DNA of 64,000 bases from Phanerodontia chrysosporium (Eukaryota > Basidiomycota > Agaricomycetes > Polyporales > Phanerochaetaceae): contig MJGA01000007.1 of the NCBI GenBank assembly GCA_001910725.1, positions 744,001 through 808,000 of the forward strand, in the 5' to 3' direction. Of the stretch, positions 11,308 to 22,074 are shown piece after piece; within the stretch, counting starts at the first letter, position 1; each line of letters opens with the position of its first letter. The notes under the pieces are model-generated. The model had not been told where the DNA came from, did no database searches, and was given only the letters and a program-made list of their open reading frames with translations. The position numbers and the translations under genes were made by a program.

Positions 11308-13500
11308 TCAGCGCGCTGCGGCCGTACCGTTGCCCACGTACGGAGCACAGACGTTCGGGTCATTCACTTCCGCGGGGTTCTGGGTCAGGTAGCCGAGTTC
11401 GAGGCCCTTGAAGTACGACCTGCGGCGCGGTGTTCCGCATGAGCTGCGCTGCTGCGGGGCACCACAGGTGTAAATACGACGTACCACTGGCGTGCGAGGT
11501 CTCCCGCCTCCTCCGACTCCTCGACTTTGAAGTTCCAGAACTGGTTGCACGCGGAGTCAGAACGGGGAAGCGGCGGCGGCGCGAGTGCACTCACGATCCA
11601 ACCCTGGCCCTGGCTGTACGCAAGCTTCTGTGCGTCGGCCCACTTGTGCAGGAACTCGTCTGTGGCGTTGAATTGCGTCGGCAGGCCCCACTCGCCAAAC
11701 CAGAGCGGGCTGTCCCCCACGGCCGCGTCATTTTGCACGCGCTGCAGGTCTGGAAGAACATCAGCGTGGGCTCTGAGAGCTGATACGCGGTGCGTACTGC
11801 AGATACTGGTCAAGTACGCGTCTTCGTTCGCATCAGCAACACCCTGATAACATGTAAGACGACAGACGAGCCAACACACGTCAAACGACGTACTCCGAAG
11901 CTGTAATAGAGGTGGTTGTCATAGCCTTGCGGGCCGATGGCTGCATTGGCGGGGTTAGGCGGGTTGTTGTATTGCCAGTTGACATCCATGAAGCTAGTAT
12001 CCACATATGTAATCAGCATCCTCCCTCCATGCATAAGTTATGGGATCGTACTTCGTAACCAATGGCTCGCCCTTGGTGCGCGCGGGCGCCGAGGTGAAGT
12101 CGAAGTCCGTGAAGGCAGGGATGGCGAGCTCGAACCCAACCTCGATCAGAATGGGGATCGCATCCTCGAGAGCTTTGACGACCTCGCCGGTGAAGATCTC
12201 AGTGAGGTTACTCGAGTGGCAGGCGTGCTCGAGGGCGTAGGTAAAGTTGGAGGTGTTGATCTGCGCGTCGAGCGTCACGCCGGGCACCGGGATGCCCAGG
12301 ACAAGTTCCACGGCACGAACAACTTTGACGAAGTTGGCCTGGACTATGATAGCAGGCTCGTGTCAGGTAGCGAAAGTGAGCGGCAGGAATACACTTACAG
12401 TCGCCATACCCTGGGGTCTGCGATGCGTCCATGATGGGCTCTGAAAGGCCGTTTAGCCGCTGACACATCGTTCTACGAGGAGTGTGGGTACCATTGACAG
12501 CCTCGATGGCAAAGACGGAACCGAAGTAGGGATCCAGGTGTGAGAGGGCCGTCATGACTGCCGTCCAAACAAGCGCGCGGTGGTAGTTATAGTCCGTCTG
12601 TGGGGGAAATCAGCCGGGTTGGGCGGAAAACAGTGCTGGATAACGAACGTAGAACTCGACATCGGTCGTGCAGTGCCCGGTAAATTGCTGGCCAGCGGTC
12701 TGAACGCCAGGGAGAGCATGGTGATCAAGAATGGCGACAATTCCCGCGTTCTTGAGCTGGCCAAGACCGCGTTGCTACGGATGACAGCGTCAGTTCGAGC
12801 TTCTAGTGGTGAATGGAGCACGGGAATGACCAGTTGTTTGATGCCACCGCGCGGGTAGAATTCTGTCTGACGGTTCACCAAGGGCTCGACAATCCAATAT
12901 CCGAGCTGTGTGCGCGAACAGAGCGGTTGGTTCGAGACTAAGTGGCATGACGCTGATAAACAGACGCACAGGAATCCGAACGGTATTAATGCCCGCCGCA
13001 ACCATCTGATCCACGTCAGGCTGGTTGAACCACGACTCCCTGCGCGAGAATCATCAGCTAATGATGATGGACGTGGAATGAAGATGCACGTACCAGTGCC
13101 CTTTGAACGTCTGGTCGACCGTGTCAGGATACGCCTTCGCGAAAGCACTGCGCAAGCATCAGTACTGCGTCGTAGAGCATGCCAGTGGTGTCAAACTGAC
13201 AATTCCGAGCCTATGCACTGCGAGCAGTCGTTGCAGTTCTGACCACCCATGGCCTCCCATTCTAGCAGTGTAAGTGAGCAGACGCGTCACGGCGGAAGGG
13301 AGAGGGCATTACCTGCAGGCAGCATCCACGCCTCCAGGACCAACCTAGGAGGGGTCGCGCTTCAGTAGCGCAGGACGGGCAATACAGGGAGCACTTTACC
13401 ATGAGCCGAGGTTGACACCATAAATTTTGTCAGGAATACCAGCAAACGCAGGGGTAAAGACAGGAAGGAGCGCCGCGAGCGCGGGCAAGAAAGCCTTCAT
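11308..13500 (-). CDS. Secreted glycoside hydrolase family 5 (exo-beta-1,3-glucanase-like)
   Basis: Complete 15-exon gene, 469 aa: 13400-13500, 13313-13344, 13201-13261, 13094-13147, 12970-13039, 12831-12905, 12649-12756, 12492-12597, 12399-12440, 12052-12343, 11894-11993, 11798-11843, 11595-11749, 11485-11540, 11308-11419. The N-terminus is a signal peptide (MKAFLPALAALLPVFTPAFA). GH5 marks in order: NLGSWLVLEAWMLP, AAGINTVRIP, LDHHALPG, AIEAVNEP with the acid/base Glu, LWFGEWGLP with the nucleophile Glu, and SQGQGWIFWNFKVE. Both catalytic Glu are present and all phases close. The codon for the acid/base Glu is split by an intron. A long insert between strands (exon 10) carries predicted N-glycosylation sites. 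Likely acts on fungal beta-1,3-glucan in wall remodelling; substrate is inferred from family resemblance. Confidence 0.92.
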
Positions 13501-13546
13501 TCTGGGGAACCGGAGCTGGGGAACCGACAGCAGCGTCCGCGCCCGC

Positions 13547-13553
13547 CTTTATA
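13547..13553 (-). promoter_or_regulatory. TATA box of the GH5 gene
   Basis: Reverse strand reads GTATAAAGG about 50 bp upstream of the ATG at 13500. Confidence 0.6.
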
Positions 13554-14376
13554 CTCGCTGCGGCCGCGCGAGACAGGTGAACGTGGCACATCCGAGAAAC
13601 AGCCTGCGGGTGCGTCGACGGTCTGAGATCTGAGACGAGGACGCACTGACGAGAAGCACGCAGACGACCCTGCGCGTGATGGGCGTGATTGGCGGGCAGA
13701 GACGCGTGATGCTCGACGCGCTCGGCTGAACGGTTCGTCTACGAGACAGCACTGAAAGTAGCGCAGCGGACACCGTCAAGAACGCGTCCCTCGGCGTGCC
13801 CGCCGCCCTGAGTGCACCCGCGCCACCCCACGTGAGGCGCGTGCGCGTGTCTCGCGTCGTCGGCGGGGTCAAGTGCTCGTCGGGACGCGCACCACCGCGT
13901 GCACGACGGGCCGCGGTCGATTCTGCGGTGGTTCTACGTTGGTCGTCGTGATGCCAGGCTACGGGGGCGTTAGGGTGCTCACGCGAGGTTCGCATCTTCA
14001 ATTGTAACCTTAACTGAAGACTCGATGAATTCGCGCTAGGTTGGACAGGAGAGGTCGCTTTGTTTGTGTCCTGCCGTAATTACGTTTCTGACAGAACAGT
14101 GAATATTGAGCACGGCCAGCAACGGTAGAGAAGGGTCTCGTACTGTGCAGCTCAGGTTAGTGGCCGTCCATGAGGAGTCTGTAGCACTGACGCTGCGCCT
14201 TCGACCCTGGCGACCCCTAACTGGGAACGATGCGGCTCTCGGTATCTTATATGGATGCTCACAGTTTGTATAGAGTCCAGCGTTCAGCCCTTCAATCGCT
14301 ACAGACAGCCTTAACGGTGATGTCTTCTACTCCTACACTTTCGACTTCATAAAGCCTCCACATACTCGTGGACCCC
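13554..14376. other. Intergenic, no gene seen
   Basis: GH5 promoter side and the 3' flank of the first COX8 copy. The reverse-strand open frame 13549-14001 has no recognisable feature and is not called. Confidence 0.55.
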
Positions 14377-14715
14377 TCATGCAGCAGCACCCGACTTCTT
14401 CCTGCACACAAGCCTCAATACCAGCTGTCATGATTGGTAAAGAGCACTCACATCTGGTAGCGCGCGAGCCAAAATGGAAGGCCGAAGCTGAAGACAGTGA
14501 ACGCAGTGAGCTTCGCGACGAAACCGCTCTTGCTCTTGTATGTGAATGGCAGGTGCTGCGCGGGCGTCAGCACATGACAGCGCGGCGAAGTGCGACGGAC
14601 TCACTGCCGGGGTATGCCCGTGGTGCTCGCTCGAGTAGCGCACGCCCTGGCGTGCTGCAGGCACACGGCGCGCAACCATGCGAAGGGCATTCGAGGACAG
14701 GCGGGCAACAGACAT
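14377..14715 (-). CDS. COX8: Cytochrome c oxidase subunit VIIc (yeast Cox8), copy 1
   Basis: Complex IV subunit of the inner mitochondrial membrane with a single membrane helix. Three exons, 14605-14715, 14452-14555, 14377-14401; 79 aa. The first 30 or so residues are a basic, acid-poor targeting sequence (MSVARLSSNALRMVARRVPA); the mature part starts near YSSEHHGH. The family core HLPFTYKSKSGFVAKLTAF is followed by the helix FSFGLPFWLARYQM and a basic KKSG tail. Both introns are at the same codons as in the second copy at 15232-15564, 849 bp upstream on the same strand. Upstream elements are shared too, so the duplication took the promoter. Both copies look functional. Confidence 0.92.
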
Positions 14716-14794
14716 GGCGCGTGCTGGGCTGGTGTTACGGGCGGAGAGAGGGGGCGGGTAGGTGGTCTGTGGGCGAGACACCGCCTACAATACC

Positions 14795-14992
14795 TTTATA
14801 CGTGCGCTCGCTGCACGTGGGATACGAAACCGTCAGTATCACGGTGAGGTACGGAGTAAGCACAGCATGGTAGGGCACAGCAGTCAGCCAATGAGGTCCT
14901 TGCACCGCGCATATAGAGGTGTTAAGGTGTCTGAGAGAGGTCAGGAGGCTCCCAGGACGGTCAGGGTAGCATCGCCGGCTCCCATTGGCCAA
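14795..14992 (-). promoter_or_regulatory. Promoter of COX8 copy 1
   Basis: Reverse strand shows GCGCACGTATAAAGG with the TATA element about 85 bp upstream of the start. Further up: a CCAAT pentamer at 14888-14892 (forward strand), GAGGTCAGGAG at 14937-14947, and a second CCAAT on the reverse strand at 14984-14988. The same elements at the same spacing precede copy 2. CCAAT boxes are the binding site of the Hap2/3/5 complex that controls respiratory genes in fungi; control of this gene by it is inferred. Confidence 0.6.
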
Positions 14993-15231
14993 GGCACGCG
15001 TTCAAGAGAGCTTCGTGAGTGACGTAGACGCATTTAGCAAGTGTAATAGAAGGAATGCAGCACTTGAAGACAACTTGATCTGTGGCAGCGAACGCCAGAA
15101 GAGTGTTTGTCGATCTACGACTCAGATCGAGGACATCGTTGATGTAAAGAGACGTCTTTGTTGGATATTGGAAGATTGGATAGAGCACCTTCTAATCGTA
15201 CACCGCTAACTTGAATACTATCATCATCACT

Positions 15232-15564
15232 TTACGCGCCGCCAGACTTCTTCCTGCAAGAATCGTTCAGTCGGCAGCACCGCAGTCAGAAGGGGCGACT
15301 TACAGCTGGTACCGGGCTGCGACAAACGGGGTGCCGAAGCCGAGCATACAGAAAGCAGCGAGCTTCGCAGTGAAAGGCCCTTTGTTCTTGTAGGAGAACG
15401 GCAAGTGCTGCACGCGAGTGGAGTCAACACAGCACCAGACAAGGGGCATATGATGAACGCACGGGAGGGTTGTGGCCGTGCTGCTCGCTAGCGTATCGAA
15501 CGCCCTTCAGCGCAAGCGGGGAGCGGCGCGAGGCCATGCGCAGGGACAGAGCAGCGGCGGACAT
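15232..15564 (-). CDS. COX8: Cytochrome c oxidase subunit VIIc (yeast Cox8), copy 2
   Basis: Paralogue of the copy at 14377-14715. Exons 15463-15564, 15304-15407, 15232-15253; 75 aa. Targeting sequence MSAAALSLRMASRRSPLALK, cleavage expected before YASEQHGH. Core HLPFSYKNKGPFTAKLAAF, membrane helix MLGFGTPFVAARYQL, basic KKSGGA tail. Compared with copy 1 the presequence is 3 residues shorter, the mature part differs at several positions, and exon 2 has the identical length of 104 nt. Divergence of this size with intact frames in both suggests an old duplication kept by selection, perhaps as isoforms for different oxygen or growth states (inference). Divergent with SDH4 across 750 bp. Confidence 0.92.
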
Positions 15565-15641
15565 AGCAGGCAGCTTCGCGGCGGTCTGTGGGCGGTCGAG
15601 GAAGGTTCAAGTTAGGGGGCGTCAGGTGGCGACCGTGGGAC

Positions 15642-15791
15642 CTATATACGTGCGCCTCCGCTGAATGCGTGGGACTTGCAGCCGTCAGCAATGGGGGTTC
15701 GTATCGAACAGCACAGAATGAAGTCCGGCCAATCACGTTGCTGAGTTGTGACCTCTAGAGGGGTCAACGGCGTCTCAGAAGAGGTCAGGAG
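15642..15791 (-). promoter_or_regulatory. Promoter of COX8 copy 2
   Basis: Reverse strand GCGCACGTATATAGG with TATA about 84 bp upstream of the start, CCAAT at 15729-15733 (forward strand) and GAGGTCAGGAG at 15781-15791, at nearly the same distances as in copy 1. Confidence 0.6.
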
Positions 15792-16151
15792 ACTCCTATG
15801 GATCGCCGCCGGTGATAGGCCGAGACATCAGCGAGTCTCCAGACCTGGTCGAGTATATGTTGTGTAGTTGTGAGCCAGGTTGACTGTGACCGCTATGCTT
15901 TGGTTTGTAGCAACGAACGCCACAAAGGTGTCGAGAAAGTGCAAGGCAAAGCGTCTGGCGCTTGTTCTGTTTCGCGAAGTTATATGTCGAGCGCCGTGGA
16001 TTTTGTGCGGCACGTACCGTCTCTTGCACTGTCGGCATAGATATGAAACGACGTGCTCAGGCGGTTTTCAGGCAGATGAGCACCCTGCTACTACTTATTC
16101 CAAGATATCTGGTGTGTTGTGTTTACCGGTTACCGAGGGAGTCCGCATCGG

Positions 16152-16156
16152 CCAAT
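16152..16156 (+). promoter_or_regulatory. CCAAT box upstream of SDH4
   Basis: GGCCAATC about 160 bp upstream of the SDH4 start, matching in distance the CCAAT boxes of the two COX8 genes. Likely Hap complex site (inference from yeast and other fungi). Confidence 0.5.
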
Positions 16157-16314
16157 CGCATCGCGCGCATTTGCCGCCCCGACCGCGCGCTGCGTGACCC
16201 GCCCTCCGTGACCAGTGACGAGCTTGTGATTGTACGTCACGGCGAGCGTCCGAAGGAGTCCGTTCGCCCGACACCGTCCTGCTCCCGCATCCGTCCTCGC
16301 TGCCAACGACCACC

Positions 16315-17172
16315 ATGTCCTCTGCCCTCGTCGCCCGCTCCTTCAACCGCAACGTCGCCTCCGCCCTCGTGCACAAGTCTTTCCGCCCGCTCGCCCTCCA
16401 AGGTGCGTGTCCCGCATGTCTTCGAGGCGGCGGATACTAACGACATCTGCCCTTATCGTTTACGCGTCGCACCGCACACTTGCTATATGCTGACGGGCTG
16501 CACTGCATGCGCACAGTGAGGCAGTCGCACTCGGACACCGCATATGTCCCTGGTGGTCGTACGTAACCCCTTCCGCGCACCCGTCCCGTGAGGCACATTG
16601 CCCGCTCACCCGCGATTGCGCGCAGCCATCTACAAGGGCACCGTGAATGACCCGACCACCTTCCCTCCTCCGAACCGCAGCCATGGCTCGTACCACTGGG
16701 CCTTTGAGCGCCTCCTTTCCGCTGCCCTCGTCCCCATGACCGCCGCCGCGTTCGTCACCAGCGGTACCAACTACCCTGTCCTCGACGGCATCCTCGGCAT
16801 GAGCCTGGTCGTCCATAGCCACATTGGGGTGCGTGTTCTCTTCTGGTGGACGTATATACTCCGCGGCCCCCTCGCATTTTTGCTTCCGCAGGGGTGCCTG
16901 GAGCCTCGGTCGCCTCTGTCCTCGCTCCCGGAGTATTGACGATATTCCTCAGTTCGACAGCGTCCTCGTCGACTACCTGCACAAGCGCAAGTTCCCCATC
17001 CTCGGCCCGGTCTCGTCGTGGACCCTCCGCGCACTGACGGTCGCGACCCTCGTCGGTGTATACCAGTTCAACACGAACGACATCGGTGAGTGGTGGCGCC
17101 GATCACGCCGTGCCCGAACTGACGGCCGCGCCAGGTCTCACCGAGCTCATTGCCAAGGCGTGGCATGCGTGA
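16315..17172 (+). CDS. SDH4: Succinate dehydrogenase membrane anchor subunit (CybS)
   Basis: Small heme/quinone-binding anchor of respiratory complex II. Five exons, 16315-16402, 16517-16555, 16626-16828, 16953-17085, 17135-17172; 166 aa with all phases closed. The N-terminus (MSSALVARSFNRNVASALVH) is a basic mitochondrial presequence. The family signature begins at GTVNDPTTFPPPNRSHGSYH (the conserved SYHW that touches the quinone site), followed by the first helix FERLLSAALVPMTAAAF, second helix LDGILGMSLVVHSHIG with the HxHxG-type heme histidine, then DYLHKRKFPILGP (conserved D-Y) and the third helix. Lies next to the two COX8 genes and shares a CCAAT box with them, so joint control of respiration genes is likely. 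Confidence 0.93.
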
Positions 17173-19204
17173 GGAGGACTGAAATCGTTGGACAATGTGA
17201 CCGCGTCTGCCTGCATCAACATCATCCCTGTCTCTGGTTTTTCCCAATGTATTCTTTTCTCCGCGGCCGAATGGAAATCAAAGCAGGCTGTTCCGCCGAC
17301 AGCTCATGGACCTGATCGCGTTTGCCGACGGTGCGTTCAGCTTGGCAAGACCTAGGGCGTCGCTGCGAAACTCTCCACCTGCATCACTGACTGCGATGAA
17401 CACCGGACAGTTTCGCCTGATGTCCGTGATTCCCGGTATGTGTAATGTCCTGCGAGATCTGACATTGCAAAGGGCGCGTCGGTCGCATAGGTATGAGGCA
17501 CATTGTTTGCGCGGAAGTGGGGCGGGTGTCTCTCACGAGCACCTCATCGAGCGTCCACGAGACCTCCGAGTCGCAGCTCTTTCAGGAAAGCATACACCAG
17601 AACCAAAGAGACTCGGACAGGCTCTGACGGAGGTCTGTGGTTTCGACGCGTGTCCCAGCGGGGAACGCTTCGTCGCGCGCCTCAGTGCGGCAACGGTTGT
17701 AGCCACTGTCCGCGGCGACTACGTGCGTGCTGCGTGCGGGGCGCCGCGCTTCTGCTCTGTCCGAGGGCTCGTGCCGGGTCCGGCGTTCATGCGTCGTGCG
17801 TGCGCAGGGCGGGGCCTCCTGTAGGTTGACCGGCCAGGTGCGGCCGCAGGGTGCGCTGCTCGGGTGCAGTGGGCTGGTACCTGACTTGCCGCAAGCCCCC
17901 CCCCCGGTGGCTGTGCTGGCAAAGATCCTTGCGTTCATGGACCAAAAGCGTACGGTTGGGAGGCTCCGCAGCTGGCTGAGTGCCGTGCGGGATCGTGCAG
18001 GGGCATCTGTGAGCGAGTCCGTATGATTGCCTCCCGTCTTCGATTCGGAGGATGTGTCGTTGCGATTGTGGATTGTCACCTCCGCTGACCTGGCGTGAGC
18101 GTCCGGCAACCCAATCCAGGGCGCTAACGATTGTACGCAGGCTTTGCTAACCTCATTCTTACCGTGGTAAGTGAACGATACTAACCTGCTATCAATTCTA
18201 GCATAGCGTTCTATTACCCTAGCCGTCTCAAACATAGTTATTGGGTGAAATCTGGAGACGCCCACCGAACCCACTTTCTTCGCATCCGTGAATGGTAACC
18301 CCGAGCTGCGCGTTATGCCCGGTGGTAGGTTCTTGAGCGAGAGCCTCGGGACATATTCCCCGCACAACTATCACCCTAGGGCTTATGCACGGCCTCGATG
18401 ACGTTGATCACGGTCCCACGCTCGCACAGCCTGAGATCAGAAAGGTGCTCACGAAGCTCAACTTTTACAGGACCGCATGCCAAGTCTGTGCGCTGTCAAG
18501 TGGCGCGGGCGCTCCAGGTACGGTTACTCACTCTGCGTCTTCCGTAATCGGTCCAGATCGCTGCCGCCACGGACGCGGAGGTGGGGGCTCGCTGCGGGCG
18601 ACCCTCAGGCGCCCCGGAGACGGAGAACAACATGGGGGAAGGCTCGCTGACCTATCCCACGGCGGTCGGGCCCTCGGAGAGGAAACACGCGAAAACCTGG
18701 GCGCGTTTGAGGCTGTGCGGTGCCCCTCCTTTGCGATCGACAGCCGACAATGTCGCGGCGGCGGAGGGCACACTCGGCCGCGCTAGGCGGTAGGCGTTTG
18801 TGCTGTCCCGGATGGACATCGACCCGGCGGATTGGCGGGGGTGCGCCCCCATGGCGTTTCCAGGCTCTGCATCAGCGGCGCCTCCCTGTGCAACGCCTGC
18901 GAATTTCTATCTGATTATCGCAGCCAGCGAGCGGTGTGTTGTTTCAGGCTCGGGGGCCCCCCACTGCAGCCGCAGCCACGCAGGCTCCTAGCCGCACCGA
19001 GGAACGCTGGGCGAAGACCAAGCTCATGCGCTGACTAATCCCACGGCAATGCAAAAGAATCCATCCTTGTGGTTCAGATTTCGGACCCACGATTTCGATT
19101 TCGATTCAGATGACTGTACGCCGCCTGTGGTATAATAGGTGCGCTCCGCTCTCATCTTTCCTTTCTACACCAAGCAGTAGCCCCTGCGTCCGACCTGTCC
19201 GCCA
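17173..19204. other. Intergenic, no recognised gene
   Basis: Two kilobases between SDH4 and the third Zn2Cys6 gene. Several overlapping open frames on both strands, none with a recognisable motif or splice-consistent extension. A 10-base C run lies at 17896-17905. A TATAATAG sequence at 19131-19138, about 70 bp before the next start, is a likely TATA box. Confidence 0.55.
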
Positions 19205-21488
19205 ATGCGCAACAACAACTCGCCGCCACCCGCCGGGCACCAGCCCGGCCCCGCAACGTACACCCGTGCGCCGAAAGGCAAGGCTTGCCTCAACTGCCGC
19301 AGGCGCAAGCTCGTGAGTGGGGCGGGTCTCCCTGCTCAGCGCGCCGTCGTGCGAGCGGAGACTGACGTAACGGCCACAGAAATGCGACTGCGCGCACCCG
19401 GTGTGCAGCCAGTGCGTGCGCTTCGGGCGCGAGCGCGACTGCGAGTACTCGGAGAAGGACCAGAAGACGCGGACAGAGCTCCTCGAGGAGCAGATCGCCG
19501 TGCTCAAGGCGCGCGTCATCGAGCTCGAGGACGCGCCTGGCGGCGGCGGCGGCGGCGGCGGCGGCACCACGAGCCGCTCGAGCGACTTTGCGTCCTGGCC
19601 TGGGCTTTTCGACGACACAGACTTTGCAGACCTCGCCATACCGGTGCAAAACACGGGCCAATCCGGCGGGAGCCCTGGCTCTAGCCCTGGTAAGCGCGCT
19701 CCAAGTCTGCCTGTCTCATTGGCATGTTATTTTCCCTGTTTACTGGACTCAGTATTTCTCGTCAGACTTGACTCCAATGAGCCGCTCGATTCCCACAATT
19801 TCCGAGGCTCAAACACTGTAAGTAGCTTCTTTGGGAAAGATTGTCACAAGTAACGTTCTAAGGAGGCACCCCGACTAGAATTGACGCCTTCCTGCCGTGC
19901 GTGCAGGAAGTCGGCTTCTTCCTCGACACTACGCGGTTCCTGAGCAGGGTAGCACCGCATCTCTCAGGCGTCCCGTCCATGCTGTGCACATATGCGGCGC
20001 CGTTCGATGCGATAGACGACAGCGGACCGCTCCTGAGCGCCGTGTACCTCTGGGGCGCAGCACTGGCGACGGACGAGGACCTCAAGGCGCGGCAGAGCAC
20101 CTTCCTCGCGCGGGCGGAGCAGCAGCTCGCCGACGCAGGCCCCAGCCACGCAGCGCATGCGCCGCGGCCGAGCGTGCTGCACACGATCCAGGCGCACGTC
20201 CTGCTCGCGAACTATCTCTTCAACGCCGGCCACTTCGCGGACGGGCGCCGGCACACGGCCGCGGCCGTCGCGCTCGTGCTCGCGCACCGCCTGCACAAGG
20301 TGCGGAGCCCGCGGCTGCGCGACCGCGCGCACATGGGGCTCGCGCACGCCGCGGCCGCGGAGCTGGCGCTGCGCCCGCCCGTGGACCTCGTCGAGGAGGG
20401 CGAGCGCACGCACGCGTTCTGGCAGGTCTTTGTGCTCGACAAGACGTGGGCCGCCGTGCTCGGCTGCCCGAGCCTGCTCGTCGCGGACGGGAGCCCCGCC
20501 GCGGAGATCGACACGCCGTGGCCGCTCGCCGCCGAGCAGTACCGTGATGTACGTGTCTGTAGGCTGGACCCTGCGCGCGACGTGTGCTGACGCTGGCGCT
20601 CCCGTGCAGGGCTCGATCCCCCCGGACTATGGCAGCTCCGGCCAGACGCTCCAAAACTTCATGTCGGCGCATGACAACCTTTCCGGCTCGCGGCTCTCAC
20701 CGTTGGGATGCCGGGCGCGTGCCGCCGCGCTGCTGTACCGGGCGGGGTGGTACGCTTCGACTTGCAGTGCGGGTATGTCGTGCGGAGGTGTGTGAGCCGT
20801 AGGGAATATGCTAATCAGTGTTGCCGGCGCCTGTAGATCCGTTGGCAAGAGAGAGACATGCGATGAGCTTTGAGGCGACAGACAACCTACTCGACAAGTT
20901 CATTCTCTCCCTCCCGTCGCTCGAGGTCACATGTACGCAGCTCCCGCCAGAGGTGCACCGCCATCTCGCGGTGACACACTGCATCGCGCGCTTTGCCGTC
21001 GTTCAGTTGCACTATCCGTTCTTTGAAGACGAGCTCAAGAGCGGGGCGAAGATAATGAGCGCGTGCAAAGCGATCATTGCTGCGGTCGAGACGATACCGG
21101 CGCCCATGCTCGCGCATGCAGACCCACTTCTGCCTGTCAGTGTTCAAGCACTTAGTGTAGCTGACGCAGGACTCACGGCGTGTCATACAGGTCATCCTCA
21201 CAGCACCGCCCCAGATTATCACCACCGAGCTAGTACGCGTTGCAGCGTCGAATATGAGGGTGTACAAGCGGCCGCTTTTGCTCTGTGTGAGCCCATATAT
21301 CCTGATGACCCACATCGACGAAGCCGCTGCACTGATCCAGCGCATCAACCGCGACTCTCGGCTCACGGGTATGTCCTCCCTTGTTCTTCACATGTTGCGT
21401 ACGCTCAGAGCGACCTGCAGTGCTGCAATTGGAAGCCGTGAACAGTCTCAAATCGGCGCTGGTGGGGACAGAGTTCGAGCGACCTTGA
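19205..21488 (+). CDS. Zn2Cys6 fungal transcription factor, paralogue C
   Basis: Complete 8-exon gene, 619 aa: 19205-19312, 19380-19689, 19766-19817, 19879-20548, 20610-20772, 20837-21135, 21191-21368, 21409-21488. Zinc cluster: KACLNC, RRRKL, KCDCAHPVC, SQC, RDCEYS, then a coiled coil (RTELLEEQIAVLKARVIELE) and a polyglycine run coded by GGC repeats (about 19537-19563). Middle homology region: VGFFLDTTRFL, IQAHVLLANYLFNAGHF, LAHRLHKVRS, DLVEEGERTHAFWQVFVLDK, EIDTPWPL. The C-terminal exons (SFEATDNLLDKFI to ERPAVLQLEAVNSL) match the order in paralogue B. Unlike A and B the RRRK basic stretch is joined to exon 1, so the micro-exon is absent, and an extra small exon (19766-19817) lies after the coiled coil. 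Target genes unknown. Confidence 0.9.
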
Positions 21489-22074
21489 CGGCCTATCCCC
21501 GTTGTGTTTTCCGAAGTTGTTAGACGAACACAATAGATTTCTTTGCGTGCTTGAGCCTCGTGGACCAATATTTGGCCATGACGGATGGACTCACCCTGGC
21601 TACGAATGAGTGTGACGGTAGAGTGAAAGGATACAGAGTGATACAATGTGGTATTAGACATGTCCGTGGATTTTTGTCGCAGAGGCATAGTGCGGGGTGG
21701 TTCCCTCGATGTTGGCGAGGAGGATACGTTCCTTTCTGCGAGCCAGCTTGGCGTCTGGATGTCACGGGTCACAGCCGGTCACAGCCGATCAGGCTGCTTT
21801 GGCGCGGCGATGGGCGGGCGAGCCGGCAGGCCGGCGCGCAGCCCGATTGGCGCGTTCCTTCCGCCGTGCCGACGGTGCCGTGTGTTGTTTCTTGTTCACC
21901 GTCGTCGTGCGCCGCCTCGACTCTCCGCGCGGGGGCCTCGTTCTGTGTCTCTGTCGCCGACTGACCACTCCTTCACCACTGCCGGCAGCATCGCCGACGT
22001 CCACTCTCTTTCAATTTCTAGGTGCCTGCCTCGTGCCCGCCGCCGCGGACGCAGCCTGAGCTCAGTTCCCCGCG
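21489..22074. other. Intergenic, lipase promoter side
   Basis: Forward-strand gap between the third Zn2Cys6 gene and the lipase. No clear TATA box or other motif; overlapping open frames on both strands are treated as chance. Confidence 0.5.

Larger units (their letters stand above)
14377..15800. repeat. Tandem gene-plus-promoter duplication, period 849 bp
   Basis: Two head-to-tail units each holding a COX8 gene and its upstream region; start codons are 849 bp apart. Similarity is clear in exons, intron positions, TATA region and the GAGGTCAGGAG box, and has faded in introns and spacers. Confidence 0.75.

Noticed and set aside
13147..13261. Suspected frameshift in GH5 exon 3
   Set aside because: On rechecking the reverse strand the exon ends GAATT before GTCAGT, which gives the correct phase into the next exon; the gene is intact.
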